Origin: an uncultured Lachnobacterium sp.
GTDB lineage: Bacteria; Bacillota; Clostridia; Lachnospirales; Lachnospiraceae
Assembly: GCA_900546625.1 (NCBI GenBank)
Contig: URDU01000056.1
Span: forward strand, 1-6,106
Reading direction: 5' to 3'
Length of the DNA: 6,106 nucleotides
The notes beneath the pieces were generated by a model that did no database searches, was not told the origin of the DNA, and was given only the letters and a program-made list of their open reading frames with translations. Made by a program: the position numbers and the translations under genes. Positions 1-5,036 of this stretch are shown in pieces (position 1 is the first letter of the stretch; each line of letters opens with the position of its first letter).

Positions 1-52
1 AAGACGCCGCCCTCTCACGGCGGAAACACGGGTTCGATTCCCGTACGGACTG
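1..52 (+). tRNA. tRNA-Glu (anticodon CUC), 3' part; 5' end lies outside the window
   Basis: The sequence enters the gene in the D loop (AAGACG). The anticodon stem is CCGCC (7-11) paired with GGCGG (19-23), and the 7-nt loop is CTCTCAC. T33 is at 13 and the anticodon CTC is at 14-16, so it reads the glutamate codon GAG. The T arm is ACGGG/CCCGT (28-32/40-44) around the loop TTCGATT. The 3' acceptor strand ACGGACT (45-51) is followed by discriminator G52. CCA is not encoded (CTC follows G52), so it must be added after transcription. The anticodon arm closely matches bacterial tRNA-Glu, which normally carries UUC; CUC is a less universal second isoacceptor. The 5' acceptor and D arm cannot be checked here. 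Confidence 0.93.
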
Positions 53-90
53 CTCACTGATATTTATTTAATTAAATACAGCCCAACCCG

Positions 91-120
91 AAAGCATCGC
101 ATTTATGCGATGTTTTTTTA
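91..120 (+). terminator. Rho-independent terminator after tRNA-Glu
   Basis: CATCGCA (95-101) pairs perfectly with TGCGATG (106-112) around a TTTA loop. Seven T follow (113-119), and the AAAG before the stem can extend the pairing into the T run. It lies about 40 bp past the tRNA 3' end and would end the tRNA transcript. On the opposite strand there is no comparable T run, so it should act mainly on +. Confidence 0.88.
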
Positions 121-159
121 TTGTTAGATTGTTGCTGACGCCGGACGCACCCGCAGCAG

Positions 160-375
160 TAAAATACACCTTGCATGCGCTAACGCTACGCTGTCAAGAT
201 ACTGTACGAATTATGCATGTTAGGCTTCCTTTGCTTGACGAAACCGTCGAAACGCGCCATCCGTGGCGCGGTTCTCCTTGACTTGCCTTCCATGGCAAGT
301 CATTTCTGTGTTTCATAGGCATAATTCTACATTATCTAAACAGCTTCGCTAGTCGCTTATGCAAGGTGTATTTTA
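160..375. repeat. 216-bp multi-arm inverted-repeat element (MITE-like or structured RNA)
   Basis: The ends are perfect 17-bp inverted repeats: TAAAATACACCTTGCAT (160-176) against its complement at 359-375. Imperfect pairing continues inward to about 219/314, including a second perfect block GAATTATGC (208-216) with GCATAATTC (319-327). The closed centre holds three local hairpins: GACG/CGTC (237-240/245-248), CGCGCCA/TGGCGCG (253-259/264-270, extendable to 249/274 with one mismatch), and GACTTGCC/GGCAAGTC (280-287/294-301). The whole forms a long stem topped by three arms. There is no open frame of note inside. TA occurs at both outer ends (160-161 and 374-375), compatible with a TA target duplication as made by IS630/Tc1-type transposases, but this is inference. 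It could instead be a structured RNA in the galE 3' UTR. Its right end overlaps the galE stop codon. Confidence 0.75.
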
Positions 376-1389
376 GTCATCATATCCGTTAGGATTGTTC
401 TTCTGCCATCTCCACGAGTCGGCACACATCTCCTTGATACCGTACTGTGCTTCCCAGCCAAGCTCTCTCTTTGCCTTTGATGGGTCGCAGTAGCATGTAG
501 CGATATCGCCCGGTCTTCTAGGCTTGATTGTATAAGGAATCTTAACACCTGTTGCAGCCTCGAAATTCTTTACGATATCAAGCACGCTGTAACCATGTCC
601 GGTTCCAAGATTGTAGATGCAAAGACCTGCATTCTCCTCGATTTTCTTCAATGCCTTTACGTGTCCAACCGCAAGGTCAACTACATGTATGTAATCTCTC
701 ACACCTGTTCCGTCAGGAGTATCATAGTCATCTCCGAATACTCCAAGCTCCTTAAGCTTGCCTACTGCCACCTGTGTGATGTAAGGCATGAGGTTGTTTG
801 GAATACCGTTTGGATTTTCACCCATTGTTCCGCTCTGATGAGCTCCGATTGGGTTGAAGTAGCGAAGCAGGATGACATTCCACTCATTATCTGCCTTGTA
901 AATATCCATAAGTATCTGCTCAAGCATAGACTTTGTCCAGCCGTATGGGTTTGTACACTGTCCCTTCGGGCACTCCTCTGTAATAGGAATCTGTGCAGGA
1001 TCTCCGTATACTGTAGCTGATGAAGAGAAAATGATGCTCTTGCATCCATTCTGTCTCATCACATCAACAAGTGTAAGTGTTCCTGCGATATTGTTGTTAT
1101 AGTACTCCCAAGGCTTTGCCACAGACTCTCCTACTGCCTTGAGTCCTGCAAAGTGAATACAGCTATCTATCTTTTCTTCCTTAAAAATCTTATTTAAGAT
1201 GTCTCTGTCAAGGATATCTCCCTTATAGAACTTTACTTCTTTGCCTGTAAGAGCCTTAACTCTGTCAAGTGACTTCTCAGAAGAATTTGAAAGATTGTCA
1301 AGTACTACCACATCGTAGCCTGCATCAAGAAGCTCCACGCATGTGTGGCTTCCGATATATCCGGCTCCACCAGTAACTAAAATTGCCAT
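373..1389 (-). CDS. galE: UDP-glucose 4-epimerase GalE
   Basis: Cytoplasmic NAD-dependent short-chain dehydrogenase/reductase that interconverts UDP-galactose and UDP-glucose, the last step of the Leloir pathway. The 338-residue length equals E. coli GalE. Visible features are the Rossmann motif GGAGYIG at residues 7-13, D31 and D58-I59 (NAD contacts), F80 and K84, and the catalytic set S124, Y149 and K153 (in NPYGWTK). The C-terminus ends in the family-typical NGYDD. The start is ATG at 1387-1389 with AAGGAG (1399-1404) nine bases upstream; the frame stays open 15 codons further, but the start at 1434 would lie upstream of the ribosome binding site. Position 299, Tyr in E. coli, is Cys here, which in family members goes with activity on UDP-GlcNAc/GalNAc. 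The TAA stop lies within the end of the 160-375 inverted repeat. It diverges from the AraC-type gene at 1500; no other gal gene is in the window. Confidence 0.97.
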   Translation of the reverse strand: MAILVTGGAGYIGSHTCVELLDAGYDVVVLDNLSNSSEKSLDRVKALTGKEVKFYKGDILDRDILNKIFKEEKIDSCIHFAGLKAVGESVAKPWEYYNNNIAGTLTLVDVMRQNGCKSIIFSSSATVYGDPAQIPITEECPKGQCTNPYGWTKSMLEQILMDIYKADNEWNVILLRYFNPIGAHQSGTMGENPNGIPNNLMPYITQVAVGKLKELGVFGDDYDTPDGTGVRDYIHVVDLAVGHVKALKKIEENAGLCIYNLGTGHGYSVLDIVKNFEAATGVKIPYTIKPRRPGDIATCYCDPSKAKRELGWEAQYGIKEMCADSWRWQKNNPNGYDD

Positions 1390-1422
1390 AATAAATATCT
1401 CCTTTTCATTTTTGTTAAATTT

Positions 1423-1451
1423 ATTGTAGCGCATTTGCTCATTTTTGTATA
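1423..1451 (-). promoter_or_regulatory. Putative galE promoter
   Basis: On the minus strand, TATACA (1446-1451, -35) is separated by 17 bp from TACAAT (1423-1428, -10). Four of six and five of six positions match the sigma-70/A consensus. The predicted transcript would start near 1416 and leave a short untranslated leader of about 27 nt carrying the AAGGAG site. The promoter lies in the 110-bp gap shared with the divergent regulator gene, so that regulator could influence it. Confidence 0.6.
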
Positions 1452-1499
1452 GAATAAAATGTAGAAGAAATATGTAAAAATGTTGTAAAGGTAGGCAAT

Positions 1500-2339
1500 A
1501 TGAACAATAAATACAAAAATTCCTATATCGTAAAAGAAAAAGAGCTTGTATCGTTATCCGTATATAATGTAGGCTTCCAGAGCTGCGACAGCCTGTATCA
1601 GTGGGGACCGGGTATCAGAGATCATTATCTGATTCACTATATCATAAGCGGTAAGGGCCGCTACACTGTAAACGGCAAGGTTCACACGTTAACCCCGGGC
1701 GATGCATTTCTCGTATACCCAAATACCGAGGTAATTTATCAGGCTGATGAGGAAGATCCCTGGGAATATACCTGGGTGGGCTTTACCGGCAGCGATGCCG
1801 CAACCATTTTAAGAGCAACGGATTTCACAAAAGCGCATCCATACATACACAGTGTATCAAACGGAAACGAAATAAAAAGACAGCTCATGCATATATACGA
1901 CGCCAGAGGCACTGAATTTGAAAATGCACTTGAAATGACCGGGCGACTCTACACTACCCTCGCCCTCTTTGTCAGCGCAGCCACATCAAAGCCACCGCAA
2001 AACAGCGCCAACTCCTATGTACAAAAGGGTATCGAATACATATCAGCCAACTATTCATACCCTATTACTGTTGAGGATATCGCCTCCTATATAGGCTTAA
2101 GTCGAAGCCACCTGTTCCGCTCCTTCCAGAGCATACTCGGAGTATCACCAAAGGAGTATCTGACCGATTTCAGAATCAAGCAGGCTTGCTATCTGCTTAA
2201 GCACTCCCCATTATCCATCACAGCAATTGCAGGCTCAATAGGGTTTGATAACAGCCTGTATTTTTCAAAAACCTTTCATAAAATAAAAGGGCTGTCGCCG
2301 AAGGAGTATCGCAGTAAATATAAAAAGGTTCAGGAATAA
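1500..2339 (+). CDS. AraC-family transcriptional regulator (cupin sensor plus double HTH)
   Basis: A 279-residue DNA-binding regulator. The N-terminal part (about 15-160) is an AraC-type cupin ligand-binding domain, seen in [18 protein letters not shown] (37-54) and the [11 protein letters not shown] strand pair (64-74). The C-terminal part (about 173-275) holds the two helix-turn-helix motifs: [19 protein letters not shown] (191-209) and [20 protein letters not shown] (240-259), closing with the family signature KGLSPKEYR (263-271). Such proteins usually activate sugar-utilisation genes, and the RDHYLIHY style resembles MsmR/RafR-like regulators of alpha-galactosides; the ligand is an inference. 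The start is ATG 1500 with AAAGG at 1487-1491, eight bases upstream. It is transcribed divergently from galE and ends at a terminator shared with rplT. No transporter or glycosidase is adjacent in this window, and no convincing own promoter could be assigned. Confidence 0.93.
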   Translation: MNNKYKNSYIVKEKELVSLSVYNVGFQSCDSLYQWGPGIRDHYLIHYIISGKGRYTVNGKVHTLTPGDAFLVYPNTEVIYQADEEDPWEYTWVGFTGSDAATILRATDFTKAHPYIHSVSNGNEIKRQLMHIYDARGTEFENALEMTGRLYTTLALFVSAATSKPPQNSANSYVQKGIEYISANYSYPITVEDIASYIGLSRSHLFRSFQSILGVSPKEYLTDFRIKQACYLLKHSPLSITAIAGSIGFDNSLYFSKTFHKIKGLSPKEYRSKYKKVQE

Positions 2340-2342
2340 CAT

Positions 2343-2382
2343 AAAAAAGCTACCAAACTTCACTGGAAGTCCGGTAGCTTTT
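2343..2382. terminator. Bidirectional terminator shared by the AraC-type gene (+) and infC-rpmI-rplT (-)
   Basis: AGCTACC (2348-2354) pairs with GGTAGCT (2373-2379), extended by flanking A and T runs. An inner stem ACTTC/GAAGT (2357-2361/2366-2370) closes a 4-nt loop, with a 2x2 internal loop between the stems. The minus-strand reading ends in six T (2343-2348), a good terminator for the ribosomal operon 24 bp after the rplT stop. The plus-strand reading ends in four T (2379-2382), a weaker terminator for the regulator gene that stops only a few bases earlier. Confidence 0.88.
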
Positions 2383-2405
2383 ATCATATATTCGTTTATG
2401 CTAAA

Positions 2406-2762
2406 TTAAGCAAGCTTAGATTTAGCAACCTCTACTAATTTAGCAAATCCTGCTGCATCAGTAACAGCCATATCAGCTAATACCTTACGGTTAAGGTCAA
2501 CGTTTGCTAACTTTAAGCCGTGCATGAACTGGCTGTATGAAAGTCCGTTGAGACGAGCTGCTGCGTTGATACGGGCAATCCATAACTGACGGAACTGTCT
2601 CTTTCTCTCTTTACGTCCAGCGTATGAGCTTGTAAGTGCTCTCATAACTGACTGCTTTGCTACTCTATACTGCTTAGATCTAGCGCCTCTGTAACCCTTT
2701 GCTAACTTTAATGTTCTGTTATGTCTTTTCTTAGCGCCTAAACCGCCTTTAACTCTTGCCAT
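2406..2762 (-). CDS. rplT: 50S ribosomal protein L20
   Basis: 118 residues, the usual length of bL20. The N-terminal half (1 to about 58) is a highly basic helical extension beginning MARVKGG and containing [11 protein letters not shown] (16-26) and [14 protein letters not shown] (48-61). The C-terminal half (about 59-118) is the globular domain that binds 23S rRNA and, in B. subtilis and E. coli, also the operon's own mRNA for feedback control. It is essential for early 50S assembly. Start ATG 2760-2762 with AAGGAGG (2772-2778) nine bases upstream. It is the last gene of infC-rpmI-rplT, 31 bp after rpmI, and is followed by a terminator. It is the probable ligand of the leader at 3536-3661. 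Confidence 0.98.
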   Translation of the reverse strand: MARVKGGLGAKKRHNRTLKLAKGYRGARSKQYRVAKQSVMRALTSSYAGRKERKRQFRQLWIARINAAARLNGLSYSQFMHGLKLANVDLNRKVLADMAVTDAAGFAKLVEVAKSKLA

Positions 2763-2793
2763 TTGTTGATTCCTCCTTAACTAATACTACCGA

Positions 2794-2991
2794 TTACATG
2801 TATGGTAAAATCTTCTTCATATTCTTAACATTTGTCTCATCTGTCATTGTTGCTTTTCTGAGATTTCTCTTTGTCTTTGTTGTTTTCTTAGTTAAGATAT
2901 GTCTCTTGTAGGCTTTATTTCTCTTTAACTTTCCTGTTCCTGTAACTTTGAAACGTTTTGCAGCTGCTCTGCTTGTTTTCATTTTTGGCAT
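2794..2991 (-). CDS. rpmI: 50S ribosomal protein L35
   Basis: 65 residues, the usual length of bL35, very rich in Lys and Arg. It begins with the family signature [20 protein letters not shown] (1-20), followed by [13 protein letters not shown] (21-33) and a C-terminus [10 protein letters not shown]. It is a small component of the 50S subunit. Start ATG 2989-2991 with AAGGAGG (3000-3006) eight bases upstream. It lies 21 bp after the infC stop and 31 bp before rplT, the conserved central gene of the operon. Confidence 0.98.
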   Translation of the reverse strand: MPKMKTSRAAAKRFKVTGTGKLKRNKAYKRHILTKKTTKTKRNLRKATMTDETNVKNMKKILPYM

Positions 2992-3012
2992 TGTGTGTTC
3001 CTCCTTAAATTG

Positions 3013-3519
3013 TTATCTCTTTTCTGCCAGCACCATACCGATGCTTCTTCCTTCAACCTTTGGTGCTTTCTCCACTACCGCTACATCCGAAAGATTCTCA
3101 GCTATGTCATCAAGGATATGCTTGCTTGCATTCATATGAGCCATCTCACGTCCCCTGAATCTAAGTGTGATCTTTACCTTATTTCCTTTTGCAAGGAATT
3201 TCTTTGCAGCATTCATCTTGGTATTCAAGTCGTTAGCCTCAATGTTAGGTGAGAGACGAATCTCTTTCAATTCAACGGTCTTCTGCTTTTTCTTTGCATC
3301 CTTTTCCTTGCGGGCCTGCTCATAACGATACTTACCATAATCGATCACCTTACATACAGGTGGCTTCGCATTTGGTGCAATCTTTACTAAATCAAGTCCT
3401 GCCTCGTCTGCAATCTTTTGAGCTTCTCTTGAAGAAACGATTCCTAACTGCTCTCCATCCGCTCCAATCAGTCGAACTTCTCTGTCTCTGATCTGTTCAT
3501 TAATCATTAATTCGCTAAT
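3013..3519 (-). CDS. infC: Translation initiation factor IF-3, with probable AUU start
   Basis: IF3 binds the 30S subunit, blocks premature 50S joining and checks the start codon and initiator tRNA. With the start at ATT 3517-3519 the protein has 168 residues: an N domain (about 8-78, with INEQIRDREVRLIG at 6-19 and the family signature PPVCKVIDYGKY at 53-64), a Lys-rich linker (about 69-84) and a C domain (about 86-168, with KITLRFRGREMAH). The start choice rests on spacing: GGAGGT (3528-3533) is eight bases before ATT, whereas the first in-frame ATG (3505-3507) is 20 bases away with no ribosome binding site of its own. Use of AUU is a known feature of infC in E. coli and Bacillus and lets IF3 repress its own translation. 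The first gene of infC-rpmI-rplT, it has an attenuator-type leader. Confidence 0.95.
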   Translation of the reverse strand: MSELMINEQIRDREVRLIGADGEQLGIVSSREAQKIADEAGLDLVKIAPNAKPPVCKVIDYGKYRYEQARKEKDAKKKQKTVELKEIRLSPNIEANDLNTKMNAAKKFLAKGNKVKITLRFRGREMAHMNASKHILDDIAENLSDVAVVEKAPKVEGRSIGMVLAEKR

Positions 3520-3527
3520 GGTCTTGT

Positions 3528-3533
3528 ACCTCC
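3528..3533 (-). promoter_or_regulatory. infC ribosome binding site that fixes the AUU start
   Basis: Minus-strand GGAGGT lies eight bases before ATT (3517-3519) and 20 bases before the nearest in-frame ATG. It begins only two bases after the T run of the leader terminator, so ribosome access and transcription termination are physically linked here. Confidence 0.85.
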
Positions 3534-3535
3534 AT

Positions 3536-3568
3536 AAAAAAATAGTGGATAGGCAGACTATCCACTAT
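3536..3568 (-). terminator. Conditional terminator inside the infC leader
   Basis: On the minus strand ATAGTGGATAG (3568-3558) pairs perfectly over 11 bp with CTATCCACTAT (3552-3542) around a 5-nt loop, followed by seven T (3542-3536, the last stem pair overlapping the run). A terminator between promoter and first gene makes sense only as a regulated one. Confidence 0.88.
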
Positions 3569-3661
3569 ACAATCTTCAACACAAATGTTTGAAAATATTA
3601 ACACTAAGTCGCGCGATTGCGCTTAGGTGAGAGTGGATACTCTACTTTGTTTTCATACAAC
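3536..3661 (-). promoter_or_regulatory. infC-rpmI-rplT leader, L20-type transcription attenuator
   Basis: Read on the minus strand, the leader starts near 3661. In order it contains: a small hairpin AGAGT/ACTCT (3643-3639/3634-3630) whose loop shows ATCC; a second hairpin, CAC-TAAG with CTTAGTG, with an inner GCGC/GCGC (3629-3602); a weak TTCAA/TTGAA hairpin near 3572-3594; and an intrinsic terminator directly before the infC ribosome binding site. The upstream segment TATCCACT (3639-3632) is complementary to AGTGGATA of the terminator's 5' arm and repeats its 3' arm. It can therefore form a competing antiterminator or a pseudoknot. In B. subtilis, L20 causes premature termination in the leader of this operon; the same logic is inferred here from the structure and the gene order. 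Confidence 0.8.
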
Positions 3662-3667
3662 TACTAG

Positions 3668-3696
3668 AATATATCACAGACAATTCCTGTTGTCAA
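3668..3696 (-). promoter_or_regulatory. infC-rpmI-rplT promoter
   Basis: On the minus strand a perfect -35 TTGACA (3691-3696) and a -10 TATATT (3668-3673, five of six) are separated by 17 bp. This is the strongest promoter-like sequence on the minus strand, as expected for a ribosomal operon. Transcription would start near 3661, giving a leader of about 140 nt before the AUU codon. Confidence 0.88.
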
Positions 3697-3765
3697 CACT
3701 TTTATCTGAATTTCCGGCATTTCCGGCATTTAATATTACAATCATGGTCTATTCAGAACCAATTA

Positions 3766-4896
3766 TTAATATGTACCAAGAATCTTAAGGGCAATTGCCT
3801 CTTCCCTTATGCCTCTTAGAGCATTCTGCACTGCTGTATCCGTAAAACGGCCTTCAAAATCAACAAAGAATCTGTACTCCCACGCCTTATCAGATATCGG
3901 ACGAGACTGGATATTTAACATATTGATTCCATTATATATAAAGTGTGCCAGCATATGATACAGTGCACCACTCTTGTGAGGTGTCTCAAAGCATATGCTT
4001 ATCCTGTCCGCATCTCTGCGGCATACCCTTTTAGCCGACACAATTATAAACCTTGTTGCATTGTTTTTATTGTTCTGTATGCGGCTCTCAAGCACCTGAA
4101 GTCCGTATATATCAGCTGAGATATGGCTAGCTATGCCAGCCTGTGTGATATCTCCGTCATCCTTTACCTTCTTTGCAGAAAAAGCTGTATTCCTGACAGC
4201 CACCTGGTTAATATCCTTATGCTCATCAAAAAAATCTGAGCACTGCATAAGTGCCTGCGGATGTGAGTACACAGTCCTGATATCAGAAATCTTTGCACCC
4301 GGAAGTCCCATCAGACTGTGGTCGATGCGTATAATCTGCTCCCCAACTATATAATTGTCGTATTCAACAAGCAGATCATAGTTTTCCGATACAATACCGG
4401 CTGAAGAATTCTCTATCGGAAGCACTGCATAATCAGCCTTTCCGCATTTGATATCCTCCATGGCATCCTTCCAGGAATCCACGTTGTAGCCATTACAGTT
4501 CTCGCCAAAGTATGTCTTCATGGCAAGCTGTGAGTATGCGCCCTCAACTCCCTGAAACACAATCCTTGCATTGGAAAAATCCAGGCTGTCTACCTCAGTA
4601 AAGTTTTCCTTCTCCACTATGCCATGCTCAGTCATAAGCTGATACTGCTTCTTTCTACTGGTCGACATAATCTGTTCAAAAAGCTCAACTATACCGTGCT
4701 TCAAAAACTCATCATCTGCAAGAGACGACAATTTTTCAAGCTTTTCATCCTCTCTCGTCTTGTCAAAGACCTTTTTGCCGGTGGTTATCTTATACTCGGC
4801 AACGTGCTTTGAGATATCCATTCTTTCCTTATATAATCTAACTATTTCACTGTCTATCTCATCGATAGACTCTCTCAATTTCATTAAATCTTCCAT
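3766..4896 (-). CDS. pheA: Bifunctional chorismate mutase / prephenate dehydratase (P-protein)
   Basis: Converts chorismate to prephenate and then to phenylpyruvate, committing the shikimate pathway to phenylalanine; cytoplasmic. The 376 residues show three domains. An AroQ-type chorismate mutase spans about 1-90: R8, K36, D45, R48 and E49 sit at positions matching the E. coli active-site set. The prephenate dehydratase spans about 110-287, from RIVFQGVEGAYS to the catalytic TRF motif at 281-283. The ACT regulatory domain spans about 296-376, with the Phe-binding motif SGAL at 309-312. The second ACT motif, usually ESRP, reads QSRP at 330-333. Start ATG 4894-4896 with AGGAG (4903-4907) six bases upstream. 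It appears monocistronic, lying upstream of infC but with its own promoter. No clear terminator follows its stop, so some read-through into the infC promoter region is possible. No other aromatic pathway gene is present. Confidence 0.96.
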   Translation of the reverse strand: MEDLMKLRESIDEIDSEIVRLYKERMDISKHVAEYKITTGKKVFDKTREDEKLEKLSSLADDEFLKHGIVELFEQIMSTSRKKQYQLMTEHGIVEKENFTEVDSLDFSNARIVFQGVEGAYSQLAMKTYFGENCNGYNVDSWKDAMEDIKCGKADYAVLPIENSSAGIVSENYDLLVEYDNYIVGEQIIRIDHSLMGLPGAKISDIRTVYSHPQALMQCSDFFDEHKDINQVAVRNTAFSAKKVKDDGDITQAGIASHISADIYGLQVLESRIQNNKNNATRFIIVSAKRVCRRDADRISICFETPHKSGALYHMLAHFIYNGINMLNIQSRPISDKAWEYRFFVDFEGRFTDTAVQNALRGIREEAIALKILGTY

Positions 4897-4924
4897 TATT
4901 GTCTCCTAAAAAAGATATAATAAA

Positions 4925-4953
4925 ATATTATTACAAAATTTATAGAAAGGCAA
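4925..4953 (-). promoter_or_regulatory. Putative pheA promoter
   Basis: On the minus strand TTGCCT (4948-4953) and TAATAT (4925-4930) are separated by 17 bp in very AT-rich DNA. The implied leader is only about 20 nt, too short for a T-box or a leader-peptide attenuator. Control of phenylalanine synthesis is therefore more likely through the ACT domain. Confidence 0.5.
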
Positions 4954-4960
4954 GTAATCC

Positions 4961-4989
4961 TTGAAAGATTTATCATATATAGATATAAT
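4961..4989 (+). promoter_or_regulatory. Promoter of the DUF5050-like gene
   Basis: TTGAAA (4961-4966, five of six) and a perfect TATAAT (4984-4989) are separated by 17 bp, a near-consensus housekeeping promoter. It is back to back with the putative pheA promoter; the two -35 boxes are only 7 bp apart. The transcript would start near 4996 with a leader of about 40 nt and the site AGGGAG (5025-5030) six bases before the ATG. Confidence 0.8.
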
Positions 4990-5036
4990 TTAGTTAATAT
5001 CTAAGCATAAATATCAAATACCCTAGGGAGAATTAC

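Noticed and set aside
552..1049. Open frames opposite and overlapping galE (595-1020 on + and others)
   Set aside because: They have no ribosome binding site, no recognisable motif and low-complexity translations typical of antisense shadows of a well-supported gene.
1390..1434. Extended galE start at 1434 (15 extra residues)
   Set aside because: The AAGGAG site (1399-1404) lies inside this extension and serves the ATG at 1387-1389. The Rossmann fold begins directly after that Met, and the putative -10 box (1423-1428) lies within the extension.
1435..1473. Promoter of the AraC-type gene, e.g. TAAAAT (1455-1460) or TAGAAT (1450-1455) as -10
   Set aside because: No acceptable -35 box lies at 16-18 bp from either; AT-rich DNA gives such matches by chance.
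2948..3491. Open frames on + opposite rpmI and infC
   Set aside because: They are antisense to highly conserved translation genes and have no family features.
3505..3507. ATG as the infC start
   Set aside because: It is 20 bases from the only ribosome binding site, while ATT at 3517-3519 has ideal spacing and AUU is a known infC start codon.
3705..3757. Possible pheA terminator: TCTGAAT (3705-3711) with ATTCAGA (3751-3757)
   Set aside because: Only 7 AT-rich pairs close a loop of 39 nt, followed by a poor T tract; too weak to call.
4897..4925. T-box or leader-peptide attenuator before pheA
   Set aside because: The leader is only about 20 nt and contains no hairpin, T-box sequence or Phe-rich short frame.
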